Assembly (NCBI GenBank): GCA_977006965.1 | Contig: OZ345375.1 | Span: 1,302,001 to 1,366,000, forward strand | Reading direction: 5' to 3' | Source: Phymatolithon calcareum | Lineage: Eukaryota; Rhodophyta; Florideophyceae; Hapalidiales | DNA: 64,000 bases | Shown: piece by piece, positions 18,980-30,424 of the stretch | How positions within the stretch are numbered: the first letter of the stretch is position 1 | Layout: every line of letters begins with the position of its first letter | The notes under the pieces: generated by a model | Told to the model about the DNA's origin: nothing | Seen by the model: the letters and a program-made list of their open reading frames with translations, nothing else | Databases searched by the model: none | Position numbers and translations under genes: made by a program

Positions 18980-20635
18980 ATGCTCGTCCTTTTCGAAACG
19001 CCCGCCGGGCATGCGCTCTTCAAGATGCTTGACGACTCCGCCTTGCGTGACGCCGGTAATCGCGATCTGGAGTCCACCGATGCGATCAAGGGTCTCGTTC
19101 AACTAAAGGCTTTTTCAAAGTTTCAGGACACCACAGCGGCGCTTGCCGCCGCCACTGCACTCGTAGAAGGAAAGCCTTCCAAGGACCTCCGCAAGTTTCT
19201 CAAGCGCGAGGTGAAGGCCGGCGAAGAGATCGCCGTCGGTGACGCAAAGCTTGGCGCTGCCATCAAAGACAAGACCGGATTACAATGTGTCTTCTCGCAG
19301 GGCGTCGCGGATCTTATGCGTGGTATTCGCGCCAACCTCGAAACTCTTCTCGCGGGTGAGGCTGCCGCTGACGGTGCACGCAAGGCAATGGTACTGGGAC
19401 TTGCTCACTCACTTTCCCGATACAAACTCAAATTTTCTCCGGATAAGGTTGATACCATGATTGTGCAAGCAATATCACTTCTCGATGAGCTAGATAAGGA
19501 AATCAACACTTACGCTATGCGACTGCGCGAATGGTACGGATGGCATTTCCCAGAACTGGGCAAAATCATCGTGGAGAACTTGCCGTATGCTAAGGTCGCC
19601 AACAAGATGGGCTTCAGAACAAATGCTGCCGAGATGGACTTTTCTGATATTATTCCTGAGGAGATGGAGGATGAAATGAAGCAGGCCGCCCAGATCTCCA
19701 TGGGAACTGAGATTAGTGACGATGATGTGCAAAACATTCGCTTGCTTTGTGATCAGGTTATTACGCTCAGCGAATACCGTGGAACTCTGTTTGAGTATTT
19801 GAAGAATCGAATGACTGCTATTGCCCCCAATCTAACTGCAATGGTCGGCGAACTCGTTGGCGCAAGACTGATCGCACATGCGGGGTCGCTCCTTAGTTTG
19901 GCAAAGTATCCTGCGTCAACGGTGCAAATTCTTGGCGCAGAAAAAGCCCTTTTCCGTGCGCTCAAAACAAAGCATGCTACTCCAAAGTATGGACTCATCT
20001 ATCACGCGTCCGTTGTCGGGCAGGCGAACCCGAAGCACAAGGGTAAGATCTCACGGTCTTTGGCATCAAAGTGTTCCCTCGCAATTCGCGTTGATGCCTT
20101 AGGTGACACTGATGAGGGTGCATCGGTCGGAGAAACTGGACGGCTGGCCGTCGAAGCTCGGCTTCGCCGTCTGGAAGGCAAAACGGACTTTGCAGTTTCG
20201 AAACTGTCGTACACAAACCAGGCCAAGTACACACCGGCTGTGTCTCCAGGCAAGGCGTACGATACAGCAACAGATATGGTAATGACAGAGGGGCCATCGG
20301 TGAATGTGGAAGATGTCCAGATGCATACCGGAAATGGAAATGGACACGCAAAGGAAGAACCCGCAGAGGAAGATTCTGAAGCTGAAAGGAAGAGGCTAAA
20401 GAAGGAGAAGAAGGCGCGCAAAAAACAACTAAAAGAGGAGGCGGCAGCTAAGGAGAAGGCTGATGAAAAGAAAGCCGGCGAAGTTGATGAACCTGCAGAG
20501 ACTCCTAGTAAAAAGAAGAGCAAGAAAAGACGCAAATCTATGGTCGAAGAGACCGAAGAAGCAGCTCCGGCAGATGGGTCGGAGAAAAAGAAGAGCAAGA
20601 AGAAGAAGCGAAGGAAGTCGGAAGGTGACGCATAG
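18980..20635 (+). CDS. NOP58: Box C/D snoRNP core protein NOP58
   Basis: NOP58 assembles with NOP56, fibrillarin and the 15.5K protein on box C/D snoRNAs that direct rRNA 2'-O-methylation in the nucleolus. The start MLVLFETPAGHALFK is the typical NOP5 N-terminal domain (residues 1-65). The central coiled coil and Nop domain span about 150-400, including the motifs SLLSLAKYPASTVQILGAEKALFRAL and TPKYGLIYHAS. The C-terminus (about 460-551) is a run of KKE/KKS clusters, as in NOP58 but not NOP56. Single exon, 551 residues, similar to the usual 500-530. Start codon unambiguous. Confidence 0.96.
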   Translation: MLVLFETPAGHALFKMLDDSALRDAGNRDLESTDAIKGLVQLKAFSKFQDTTAALAAATALVEGKPSKDLRKFLKREVKAGEEIAVGDAKLGAAIKDKTGLQCVFSQGVADLMRGIRANLETLLAGEAAADGARKAMVLGLAHSLSRYKLKFSPDKVDTMIVQAISLLDELDKEINTYAMRLREWYGWHFPELGKIIVENLPYAKVANKMGFRTNAAEMDFSDIIPEEMEDEMKQAAQISMGTEISDDDVQNIRLLCDQVITLSEYRGTLFEYLKNRMTAIAPNLTAMVGELVGARLIAHAGSLLSLAKYPASTVQILGAEKALFRALKTKHATPKYGLIYHASVVGQANPKHKGKISRSLASKCSLAIRVDALGDTDEGASVGETGRLAVEARLRRLEGKTDFAVSKLSYTNQAKYTPAVSPGKAYDTATDMVMTEGPSVNVEDVQMHTGNGNGHAKEEPAEEDSEAERKRLKKEKKARKKQLKEEAAAKEKADEKKAGEVDEPAETPSKKKSKKRRKSMVEETEEAAPADGSEKKKSKKKKRRKSEGDA

Positions 20636-21546
20636 TGTATGTGTTATTCTATGTTCGCGTAGGGATCATCAAGAGTAAATATGTGTACCATTCTGACTAA
20701 AACTGTTGTAATCAGGTAGAGGAGTGATCGACCCGAATCCATTCATCTCTGCTCTCGACAGGAAAAGGCTTTCAACGCTGCAAAATGCCTTGTTTGTAGA
20801 AACTGGCTAGAAGCCATCATCATTAGACGTTTTTGCCTCACGCTGCATGCGTCGCGGGTGCTCGCGATGTCTATCGACCACGAACTGCACCGGCTCCGTG
20901 AGAAGAAAGTGAGATTGTTCTAATTCGCGCAAGGGAGCAGTGCTATCGTTTGCCCACTGCAGGCCTGATGATTTGCGATTGTTCAGAGCCTTTCTTTTTC
21001 ACGGGTATCAGGTTCATCGTGCTAAAGCAGTAGACAAATCGTCACACTCTGTCCGGTCTACGGGGATTCTACGGGCGTGGGACGCAGTTCAGTCGGCACA
21101 GACGAACGCCATGCGCAATGCGTGCGAGGCCACCAACACGGTTACGAAATCTCCCATATCTCCCATTTGACTATTGTATTTCTTCGTCGTCTGGTTTGCT
21201 GTGGCGATCGTTGTGCCACAGCAATCTGGGTGGAAGCCAAGGGTGCGACAGAGGCATCCCTGACTTCTCAGCGCGAGGGTGCGGGGGTGAAAGCTCGAGA
21301 CCAGCGGTTGTCATGCAGTCTAATCGCCGATGTGATGCGCAACAGCGGATTCAGCGCAAAAAATTACTCGCCAAGCACACACTCACAGAGCAGCAGTCTT
21401 AAATGTTACACCTTTGCCATGTGCAATTTACATTTCGCAGAAAAACCTGGTTTAGAAGATTCATGCGTTTACGAAAGATATTAGCTTTCAGAAAGTACAG
21501 TCGGGTAAACGGAAGAGATCGCAGATAGAAAAGAAGACGTGAGTTT
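20636..21546. other. Convergent spacer, no gene seen
   Basis: Region between the 3' ends of NOP58 (plus) and SmD2 (minus). Short open frames near 20940-21480 have no recognisable domain and overlap each other in two frames. Confidence 0.4.
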
Positions 21547-22063
21547 CTACTTCGGGTTCAGCAAGACAAGAATTACGCTGTCGCCACGGAGAAACATTTT
21601 CGAAATAACACGACTTTTCTCAATACGACGCTTCTTCCCGTCTGCATCTTTCCGGTATTCAGACCAGAGTTCTTGAACATCTTGTAATACCTGAGTGTCA
21701 CCAGTCGAATGAAGGTGAAGCGAGAATTGCGCAGCAAGAAAAGAATCAATTTTGTCAGAACCTGTTCGAAAAAGCCGATGGAATAAACTGCAACGCACTG
21801 ACGAAAAGATCAGGAGATATGCGTACCATGTTGCAGTGACGATCGAAAGCCTTGACGTGCGCTAGCAATTTCTTGTTGTTTCGCACATTAATGAGCACCT
21901 GGATTTCCTCCTGAACAGCGCGGATGAGAACGGACAGAGGTCCATTGGCGAATTCGTCAGCCTTCAGAGTATCTACGACACCAAGCGTGGCATCCGGATC
22001 ATTGAAGCCAGACCGAGTATCCGGGACGGCTGTCTTCTCCTTGTCTTTGCTCTTTCGAGTCAT
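21547..22063 (-). CDS. SNRPD2: Small nuclear ribonucleoprotein Sm D2, two exons
   Basis: Sm D2 is one of the seven Sm proteins that ring U1, U2, U4 and U5 snRNAs in the spliceosome. Exon 1 is 22063-21827 and exon 2 is 21690-21547. The 136-bp intron (21826-21691) has GT (GTACGC) and AG (ACTCAG) ends. Exon 1 carries [20 protein letters not shown] and [19 protein letters not shown] (Sm1 motif). Exon 2 continues with [11 protein letters not shown] and [19 protein letters not shown] (Sm2 motif with the conserved RGD). The splice keeps the family sequence continuous (HCNM, then VLQDV). The product is 126 residues, compared with 118 in humans. This is the only intron I could define in the window. 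Confidence 0.93.
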
Positions 22064-22837
22064 GTCTGGACTTGGTCGAGCGAATTAGGGTGCTACCGCG
22101 GCAAGCATGTCTCGCAGTCGTTGACATGAAGTGTTCTCCAGAATGAGTATGATAATTTTCATACCTCATATCTCAAGGACAGTATACGACGCACTGTGTC
22201 GCACAATTTGTACGCTCCTTGCTTGTTGTTCAAGCCGTGCTCAACTTGACTGGGCTGTGCAACTTAGCATGCAGTTTTTGAGTGCTGCGTTGGTCAGTTC
22301 CCATCGGATATCTTGGAATTCAAAATGCTGAGGAGCACAACGATTAATGCGACGTGTCAATTCGACTCAAAGGAGCGAGTGATGGGATCATTTCAAGCGC
22401 AGATTTGGTACGTAGATTCGAAAGTTCTTCCCATATTTTGCCCACACCTAACGGAATTGAAAGATGAGCGGCACAGCTTTACAACGCACTCTCCACTCAC
22501 TCATCCTCAGAGAGCACAAAGTACTGTACTGCACAATCTGGGCGTGGGGTCTTGCACCACGGCCTTGCATTAACGGTGCCAATTTTCACGCCCTTCTCTA
22601 AGCTAAAGTACTCAAGTCGATATTACATACTTAATGAGAGGATCTACTTAACGGCACAGCTCGTGCTTTCTTCTTTCTCGCCTTCAAGTAAACTGAACAT
22701 ATCCAGTGGGATGTAACGAGCGTCGATGTTTTCTGGTACATGCGTCTACCGCTCATCTTCTTTCAATCTTTTTTCATCTTACTTCTGCCTCTTTCCGACT
22801 AGTAGTGTGCCACACCACGACAGGATAGAATCCCCCC

Positions 22838-23620
22838 TTATTTGCTCCCATCAACCTGTTTCATCACACGTACCGCATCCTTGGCGTTCTTCCTCGCCTC
22901 ATCCCCTAGGGATCCGGAAGCACAAAGCTGCTCCAGTTTCCTCCTCCAAAACACCCATCTCTCTTTACAATACCAGACAGGTCCTTTGTACAGTTTCCCA
23001 GCCCAAGTAATACTTCTTTGATCTTCCGTCCCTTTATCTGCTTCCAGGCACTTTTCCCAAATTTCATTCCCACAGGTGCGCAACCATGTACTCGCGCCAG
23101 ACACACTGGTGTCTCTCCCGGCGCCTCTGATGGTCTCTTCCTCAAGGCCGTCACGCACAAACCATATAGCCATATGATCGTGCTCGAACACCTTTTCCTT
23201 GTATAGCCGTGCGACGAATAATTGCGTTGTTATACATGTCCTTGCTTCTTGCGGGTTAGGGGAGGACTCGTTAGGGATGGACTCGCATGTCTCAACGAGC
23301 ACAGGACCGAAGAGCGGGAGGTCCGACCATATATTCAGAGTCTCTCCCCATACGGTGACGGGCTGGACATTGGTTTCCTGGAGTTTGACGACAAGGTGGA
23401 CAAGCAAGTCTATGCCTCTTGGGTTTGAGGCGGGGACAATGGTTTCAAACAGAACTGTCCACAAGTCCCACAGGAAGGACTCCGCATCCTCTTCGGATTT
23501 GTAGGCATTGGTTAGGGAGGCGACGGTGGTCGAGACTGCGGATGGCGCTGGGGTGGGGGAGGCGAGAAGATTGTTGAGTATGCTCACTATGTTGTCGCGC
23601 TTTTCTGGACTCAAGGCCAT
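22838..23620 (-). CDS. DUF3632-like protein
   Basis: This 260-residue single-exon protein resembles the DUF3632 family, known mainly from fungi and of unknown function. The supporting block is VWGETLNIWSDLPLFGPVLVET, like the 'W-DLP-fg' core of that family. The later segment RLYKEKVFEHDHMAIWFVRDGLEEE is like its second conserved helix. The N-terminus (SPEKRDNIVSILNNLLAS) is also of the family type. The protein looks soluble and helical with no signal peptide. The ATG at 23620 is the first in frame; 25 upstream codons are open without ATG. The family assignment is from pattern memory and should be checked. Confidence 0.6.
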   Translation of the reverse strand: MALSPEKRDNIVSILNNLLASPTPAPSAVSTTVASLTNAYKSEEDAESFLWDLWTVLFETIVPASNPRGIDLLVHLVVKLQETNVQPVTVWGETLNIWSDLPLFGPVLVETCESIPNESSPNPQEARTCITTQLFVARLYKEKVFEHDHMAIWFVRDGLEEETIRGAGRDTSVSGASTWLRTCGNEIWEKCLEADKGTEDQRSITWAGKLYKGPVWYCKERWVFWRRKLEQLCASGSLGDEARKNAKDAVRVMKQVDGSK

Positions 23621-24886
23621 GATGCTGGGGCTGTTTTCTTGGCGTTGTTCGAAAAAGTTGTGGGTTTCAGGAGGGACATGAGTGCAACGTCCCAATGCAA
23701 ATATATGCGGCGTCTGGAGTTAGGCTGGTGACAGCTTATGATGTTGAACAATCTGAGGACGCTTCCGAATTATAGCTAGTCCACTGGAGCCAGCGCACTG
23801 ATTTGAGAAATTTTCGACGGTTGTGCCAGTTCCAATGTGCGTTGCAGTCTAGAATTTTGGTGTGCACACGATTGTCTAACGGTGCAAACTTCGAAGAATT
23901 AACAGGAAAAGGGAATGTGTCCTGATCATCCGTCACACCATCCTGTGCGTTGGCTTTCGTCGACGGGATGCTGAGGGTAGGTAACAAATGGGCTTGAACA
24001 AATTCAAAATATTCGTGCTCTTGGACATACACAGGTTTTCCACTTCAGATCAGAAAAGTTTGCATATTCTCCAGCCTCTTACGTAAATTAGAAAACCATG
24101 TACAGCTGTTGCATATTTCCGTAGAACCTCTACAACGATTTATTAGACAAATTAATTTGGACAAGTGCCGAAATCCAGCGCCTCAACTGGAATCATCACC
24201 AAATTAGTGAAGTCTATGTCCGATCTCGACAATGCGCAAGAAAGCTTATTGAGTCCGACACCATTTCCGATTTTACCGGTACGTCAAGATGATTTTGGAA
24301 ACAAGGAATCGCATAATAGTGCAGCCAACTTCTAGATCCTATCTCTGAAATCTGAGAAAGATTGGCCGGAGAAACTAGTACGCTTGATTTCTAACGCCAA
24401 GGATAGTTTCATATTCAAAGCTATCCCTTGTTCACTCTATCTGCCCCCTTCATTTCAAAGTTCTGGTGCGTTGTGCCCACCATTACCTAACCAATAAAAG
24501 TCACATGTTGGCATCATAGCTTTTGTATCAGAGCATAGACTGCGATATGCTAGGGGTATTCACTAGAATCAAATACTGTAGTAACTACGTTCCGCGAAGG
24601 GCACACGGATGTCGTCGTGGTGTGCTGTGCCGCAGTACTCCCAGGAAGCATATATGCGAGTACCCAGAATGAATCCGTCCCATCTTAGAGGCCCCCTAGC
24701 TGTTGAGTAACTAAATGAGTAGCTCAGATATCCTGCAATAAAAGAAAGAAATGCTGTAGTTACAAGTCAAATGTTCAAGTTCAATCATTTGAGGGCCTTT
24801 ATGAGGTCCCACTTTTTCTTTACTCTCCCCGTGATACTACTTAACAATTCTGCTAACAGACAGTGCTTGTAAAGTCTGCCAGGTTA
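23621..24886. other. Spacer with a solitary LINE-type 3' tail
   Basis: About 1.27 kb between the DUF3632-like gene and the P450, with no credible gene. At 24733-24751 it contains CTGCAATAAAAGAAAGAA. The same tail ends the LINE remnants at 38440, 41351 and (in variant form) 38024, so a 5'-truncated copy probably inserted here. Confidence 0.5.
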
Positions 24887-26509
24887 TCAGCTGCGCTTTT
24901 TAAATGCCTGGACAACTACTTTGGATCGCGGAGCTATTTCTGGAATAGATGCGTACTTCCTGCTCTGGTTCGGATCCAACTCTAGTTCATACTTTCGCAG
25001 AAGCACAGAGAATGTCGTTTTCATGAGAGTCATCGCCAGCGCTGCCCCAATACAATAATGCGGTGATCCGGGCCCCCCAAAAGAGAGCACTTTGGTAGGC
25101 TGTATGGCTCCTGGGGTTTTGACGAAACGATCCACCTTGATTGAGTCCGGGTCAGGATATACGCTCGGGTCGCGCATTGCAGATTGGAAATCGAGGAATA
25201 TCGTCTCGCCCTGCTTCACGTATTTTCCGAGTATCTCCACATCGCTGGTCGCCTTACGAAGTATACCATCTGCTGCAGGATACATTCGAAGTATTTCGGT
25301 GATAAAGGAATCGAGCAGCGGCATTTTTGTCTTCACTTGCTCGTACGTCACAGCATTGGTTCCTGCTTCCTCCACAAGTCGATCCTGTTCTTCCACAAGT
25401 CTGGCCCAGATACTCGAGTCCATGCCCATTTCCAAACTTGCACAAGAAGACGTCGCAGCTGACGTCAAATATCCCGCGAACCACAGCAGCAGCATCATGT
25501 TTGTCAAGCTACTGATAACTTCCGGATCGTTCCCATTCTTATGCTGATCTCCAGTTTTTAAGTTCGAGCGCGCAATGGCAATCAGAAGTACATTCACGTC
25601 CCCTTTTGCGATATCCTTACTGCCCTTGTAGCTGAGATTGTCGCCATACTCGCGCAACTTCTCAATCGTGTTTTGTTTCTCGACAAGGTTCTTCTTCACT
25701 AAGTCCTCCAGGATCTTGACGACTTTTGCGCGCGCCTCGATCCCTCTGTTCCAAATAGGTCCCACGCGCGGGCTGTAAATGGATTCCATCATCATAAGGA
25801 AGTTTTTGCTTATGAAAGACGCTTGTTCGGAGTCCATATCAATACCCGTGGTGATCTCGACCGCAATCGACAAGTAATGGTCGCGGAAGACGGGATCCAG
25901 CTTTGCGCTTCCAGTGATCATGACGTCTTGCTTCACTTTTGCCCAAGTTTTCTCCACGCGCGGACGAATGAAGTCGAAGTAGAACGGAAAGAGTGTCGGT
26001 GCAAACGCCGGTGCAATCGTCTGGCGGAGCGCGGCGTGGTCCGGTCCATCGAGCAGTATCATCGAATCGGATCCGAAAACTACATCGAAAGTACCGAAAG
26101 GGCTTGCACTACTGAATGTAGCCGTGTCTTTCAGGATGTCCCGTGTTGCTGACATATCGGTGACAATGTGCATAGGCTGAATCATAAAGGATGATTTGTA
26201 GATTCCACCGTAGTTGCGATTCTTGGTGCGAGGTATGTCGAGCCAGTTTTCGACGACGAAGCCGAAAAGCGGGATACTCCAGTGTACTGGAGGCGGAGCT
26301 GGTCGCTTGTTTTCCGGCAGATCGGGGGGAAGAACAGTGTAGGATGGGGATCCAGATCCGAACTTTGGTTCTTTTCCCGATTCTACATCTGACTTCACGT
26401 TGCTGCGTCCTTGCAGAGTACAAACAGTTGCATTTCTGCGAAGAGAACTGTGTTTGCGAGCTGACAGAGCAGGCATGGACGGAGTGAAGCAAACAAACGG
26501 AGGAGCCAT
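24887..26509 (-). CDS. Cytochrome P450
   Basis: A 540-residue heme-thiolate monooxygenase; the substrate is unknown. The heme-binding loop is FGGPGSPHYCIG with Cys at residue 486. The ExxR motif of helix K is in ITEILRMYP, and the helix I region is LLLWFAGYLTSAATSSC, which lacks a classical acid-Thr pair (Thr-Ser-Ala-Ala-Thr here). The proline-rich start of the catalytic domain (PPDLPENKRPAPPP) is preceded by ~70 residues rich in Ser, Arg and Ala, which could be a plastid transit peptide. No clear N-terminal membrane anchor is present. The ATG at 26509 is used; upstream in-frame codons have no ATG. A decayed relative lies at 33856-36530 on the same strand. I cannot place it in a CYP family; clan-level resemblance is to CYP51/CYP120-like proteins. 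Confidence 0.9.
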   Translation of the reverse strand: MAPPFVCFTPSMPALSARKHSSLRRNATVCTLQGRSNVKSDVESGKEPKFGSGSPSYTVLPPDLPENKRPAPPPVHWSIPLFGFVVENWLDIPRTKNRNYGGIYKSSFMIQPMHIVTDMSATRDILKDTATFSSASPFGTFDVVFGSDSMILLDGPDHAALRQTIAPAFAPTLFPFYFDFIRPRVEKTWAKVKQDVMITGSAKLDPVFRDHYLSIAVEITTGIDMDSEQASFISKNFLMMMESIYSPRVGPIWNRGIEARAKVVKILEDLVKKNLVEKQNTIEKLREYGDNLSYKGSKDIAKGDVNVLLIAIARSNLKTGDQHKNGNDPEVISSLTNMMLLLWFAGYLTSAATSSCASLEMGMDSSIWARLVEEQDRLVEEAGTNAVTYEQVKTKMPLLDSFITEILRMYPAADGILRKATSDVEILGKYVKQGETIFLDFQSAMRDPSVYPDPDSIKVDRFVKTPGAIQPTKVLSFGGPGSPHYCIGAALAMTLMKTTFSVLLRKYELELDPNQSRKYASIPEIAPRSKVVVQAFKKRS

Positions 26510-27769
26510 CTGTGCGTCGTCTGGTTGAATCAAGGTCGACAAAATGTTTGGCCTTGTAATCAAAGCCAGCTCGAGCTTTCTTTATATCCTGCCTTTCCAT
26601 TCGACGGTAAACAGCTGGCTGTCTTAGTGGATGCACTGATGTTTGGAGGCAATGAAGGGAATAGAGGTAATGGAGGGTACAGAGTCAAGAGTAACGGCGG
26701 AGAGAGCGACAATGCAGGCTATGTCAGCTATGGATTGCCCATAGAATTTATGTATAACTTTCAGAATGCCATATAAGGCTTGTTGATTGGTGTTGGTCAG
26801 GACGACATGCCTGCTGCGTAATTATTGGACGATCGTGCAGCCAATAATTGGTCGTAGGATGTGGTCCGGCCAACTTCCCCATATCTGATGTTCAACGAGC
26901 ACCGGGACGATGGCGTCTATTTCTTTACCTACGCAGCTTACCCTGGTATCGATCTGTCGATCCTAAGGTTCCATATTCCCCTGAATTCAAATTTCCTTAT
27001 CATCAACGCTGTCCAAACGTTGCCCACGACCGAAGACACTAATTTGAACCATAGAGAAATGCTGTCGAACTGAATCGATGCAAATGTTGAGGCAGCATAT
27101 TGTGATGGCAGATAGAAAGAGAACAAAAGACTGATGCAGGACGCACTGGATGTAAACCGTTAATACATGCATACAGTTGTACGGCGCGCGAACGTGTCAT
27201 GGTTCCCCTCCTCAACGTTAGCGCCAACCATAGTAGACCCTGGCGCATTTGGATGAGGATACAACACCCCTTAACCACCTCCAGGTGAGGAATGATATTT
27301 CCTCCACAAATTTGCGCTTGCCTGTCATTTCCGGCGACGGCAGTTCACGACCATGGCGGCCTGCAGCGGCACAGGACACACGAGCCGGTGACGCCGGGCA
27401 TCAGCTCCTCGAAGCATAATGTGAACTATACCGAATTGACTCATAGTGGAATATTCAGAACATGAGCAGGCAGCCGTCGGTTACTATTGCTCTACGGCAG
27501 CAGAGATAAAGATTGAAATTTGACGTAGGAAATTAGAGGCCAGAAACTTGCAAGAGCCGTAGATGGACCGAAGAGGCTTCGCCGACTAGATGTTGCCACT
27601 GAGCCCTTGCCTGAAGTAACCTATCTTCCTTGAGATTTGTATGCAGCCTCGTTTCCGCGATCGACCTTACTCGGGGAGATGCCCTCTGTGCATCGCTGGC
27701 GGAGAGTTTAAACCACCCTGTGCCGTGAATCAGACAACGGGCGCGGTGTGCTGCACCACGAACAGTTCG
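26510..27769. other. Start of the TE-rich accessory block, nothing definable
   Basis: No gene, TE end or structural repeat could be supported between the P450 5' end and 27.77 kb. Base composition and lack of long open frames suggest decayed sequence. Confidence 0.35.
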
Positions 27770-28060
27770 AGAAAGCGCTGGAACATCTCAAGAAAGAAGT
27801 TTCACCAAATTCCCTGAAGCCTCGCTCTTCAAGGATGAAGGAGACTCTTTGGACTTCAACAGAAAGAGGAAAATACTGTATAACATTCCCTGGCGCATTC
27901 GGGCGATCCTAAGTCTTCCAAAGGGACGACATGGCCCATTGGCGGTGAAGCGGGCATTCGGGAGGTTTCCCCCATTTAGTACCTTACTTCTGGCAGAAAA
28001 ATTGGCAATAGTGTACCAAGCCTCATGGATATCCTTCAGGATCATCTTTCAAGGTATCAG
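27770..28060 (+). repeat. Copy A of an unnamed interspersed sequence with coding remnants
   Basis: The plus strand near 27849-28010 can be read as RKRKI followed, 21 residues later, by RHGPLAVKRAFGRFPPFSTL and then LLAEKLA. A second copy near 35935-36090 reads RKRKI and HGKLAVKFALGRFPQVST followed by TLMEAQLA. A third, more distant one near 35175-35240 reads KHRLWAVKWFFGHFPP. The shared protein-level pattern shows these are relics of one repeated coding element. I do not recognise the protein. Confidence 0.5.
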
Positions 28061-29094
28061 ATGATCATAGAAAGAGACCAAGATGACCGAACAAGCGCTG
28101 GACCAGTTATTATTCTTTACCATAGTATTCTACGATGACATGGAATAGAAAAAGAGCTGCAGATATGAGCTACCGGTGAAAAACGTCAAGTGGGCTCCAA
28201 GCTTTTCACCCGCAGGAGGCGGGTTTTGCAGCTAGGGCTACGAAACTGCAGAAGGAACAGAAATGAGTATTGTAAGTTGCACTAGCAGTAGAAGCTGAAA
28301 CGCATCTCCCTTACAGTCTCAAGAGTGTTGCTAGGGGCGTTTAATCAATTCTACGGTCAAAAAAACAACGGGTGCGGTTCTGTTTACGAAGAGACAAGAT
28401 CGTGATCAAAGAGTTCTTCTACCACCTTGCTCCTCCTCTATTTTGTCTTCTCCTCAACTCGGTCAAATACTCCCGTGGATTGATGTGCGTGTGGCAGAAG
28501 GCGTCAGTCGCCGGTTCAATGCTCGTACCAAGCGCAGTCCCTCGACTTCGACGACCGCTACTAGCAATGAGTCTGTTTTCTCGAGAAGAGGTCAATAGAG
28601 TCGATTGCCTAAATACGTTCCCAAGCTCCTTGCTCGCTGTATAACAAATCTCGCTTCCACTTAACCAAGTCTGCGACGGGATGCGGTTGTTGGGCTTATA
28701 GCTCTGGGCGTGCTAGGTGATGAGCCTCTAGCTTATCATGTTGAGCATCTTGTCGAAATACCTCTTTCCCGAGCTTCACGTGCGGCCTCCAGGTATGGTG
28801 CCATGCGATTGGGAGTAGCATGGCGCGGAGGCTATATTGCAGATCATCAAAATCATCAGCAAAGTCAGGCATTGAATGACGGGGCTGATGCCCTCTATGT
28901 TCGCTCTTGCAGGATCAGTCGCGATCCGGTGAATATATGAATCAAATTTTTTTAAAAAATCTAAATTCAGGCTTTGATGTAGCTGTACGGACAAGTACCT
29001 TTTCCTTACACTTTTCCTCCCTCTATTCGGACCCTAACAGTTTTACATACCCCCGATAACAATCGCTTCTATTTTTACCTCTACGTAGATTATA

Positions 29095-29755
29095 GCAGGG
29101 CGTTAGTCCTGCCAGCTAACTGTAAGTTCGCTTTTTCTCTGCCTGTCGCTCATCATTAACAATAGTTCTTCCTCTTCTTTATTGCAGGTTTTCGAAGTTC
29201 TTCTAGTTCCACATCCTTATGGCTACAGTAGTCTTTGACAGATGGGAGTGGTACTTGATGTCACCACATCTCAAAGCTGTACAAGTGCAGACCTTAGGGG
29301 AGGAGAGCATCCATATCTCTACACAGTCAATCTTCAGCCGCCGTCCTTCAAAGAGATTTCCAGCGTTGGAAACCATTTAGGATGCTCACGGTAGCTGGTC
29401 ATCTCGTTACCTCCTTTCATCTCCTTCTGTCCTCTCTTCCAGCTTCCTTGAGCATCGCGACACGGCACTCAGGGCCGAAATGGATGTACTATCAAACTAC
29501 CAGAAGGTGATAGTGTTCTCCCATGGGGAGGCTAACAGTAGTTATCTACAGACCGGAAGAGTCAATCAAAAATCATTGTGAACATCATGTTCACAATGAT
29601 TTTTATGATTGAGAATTCGCTATTGTGCGCATGTCATCTCTTGTCCAAAAAGACGCTCACAAGGCAGTGCTTTATTACTCTGAATTAACGTATGCCTGGA
29701 AACCGGCAGGGCATTATCCTGCCAGCAACATCAGTCTTTTTCGGCCTGTCTCTCG
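29095..29755 (-). repeat. Pair of hairpin-bearing repeats with a LINE-like tail
   Basis: About 55 bp is repeated at 29095-29150 and 29705-29755. Each has a G/C hairpin: GCAGG pairing with CCTGC (29095-29112), and GGCAGG with CCTGCC (29705-29723). Both are followed by a similar CTTTTT...CTGTC tract. Read on the minus strand, 29188-29171 is CCTGCAATAAAGAAGAGG, like the tails of the LINE remnants. The second copy lies just 3' of the minus-strand LINE remnant, so these are probably 3'-UTR pieces of that LINE family. Confidence 0.45.
29568..29604. repeat. Perfect palindrome, 18-bp arms with 1-nt centre
   Basis: Left arm AAAAATCATTGTGAACAT pairs exactly with the right arm around a single C. Beyond a 2-nt bulge the pairing continues for about 4 bp more (29564-29610). 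It lies between the two hairpin repeats in TE debris. Confidence 0.9.
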
Positions 29756-30424
29756 AAATTCGATAAAATGCCACCGGCAGAAAATAGTGGTCGCCGATCC
29801 GCGAGTCCAAGTGGATGGCCAGAAATCTTGGGCACTTTTTCTGTGCAGTTCTTCATGGTGATGATGATTGCTTTATTCCCCGAAGAGGCTAGCACGTCTA
29901 GAAGGCTTCATTTGGTTCCACTTTCTGAGGTCGGAAGCGTTTGTCATAGCCGACTCGATATCTTGGTTTGGAATATCGCCAAGGAGAGAGGAGTATGTTC
30001 TAGGTGCGCCTTATAGCATTATCTTGCGGACGAGCCTCTTCTCATCCATGCGTAAAACATATCCTAGCCATCCCCAGCGACGATCCTTAATCCATTGTAT
30101 CACCGGCAAGGAGGACTCTCTTGCTTCTTCGGCTATCGTTCTTTTCCTCATGGCGGCCAGCATCTTCAATGCGGTACATTAAGATATTTTTCAGGATTGG
30201 ATTCGTACGGTTCCAGGATTCACATCCGCATATCAAACTCGAGACGACCGAGGCTCTCCAGAGACGTAAACGAAGCGGGAGCGGTAGTGACGTGTTCGTG
30301 AGCAGCAGGGGTTGCGCCAATTCCATTGCTATCAATTTAATTGCAATTTTCCCAATTCCACCCAAATTGGTTCTTCGAACTGAATTGCAATTCGAATTGG
30401 TCGCACCTAATACTGAGGATCGTA

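Noticed and set aside
28931-28970. A/T-rich inverted repeat GAATCAAATTTTTTT with AAAAAATCTAAATTC
   Set aside because: Too many mismatches once the A/T runs are discounted.
28776-28994. A possible reverse-transcriptase FADD-like motif on the minus strand (reads PDFADDFDDL)
   Set aside because: The flanking residues do not match RT motifs, and a stop follows soon after.
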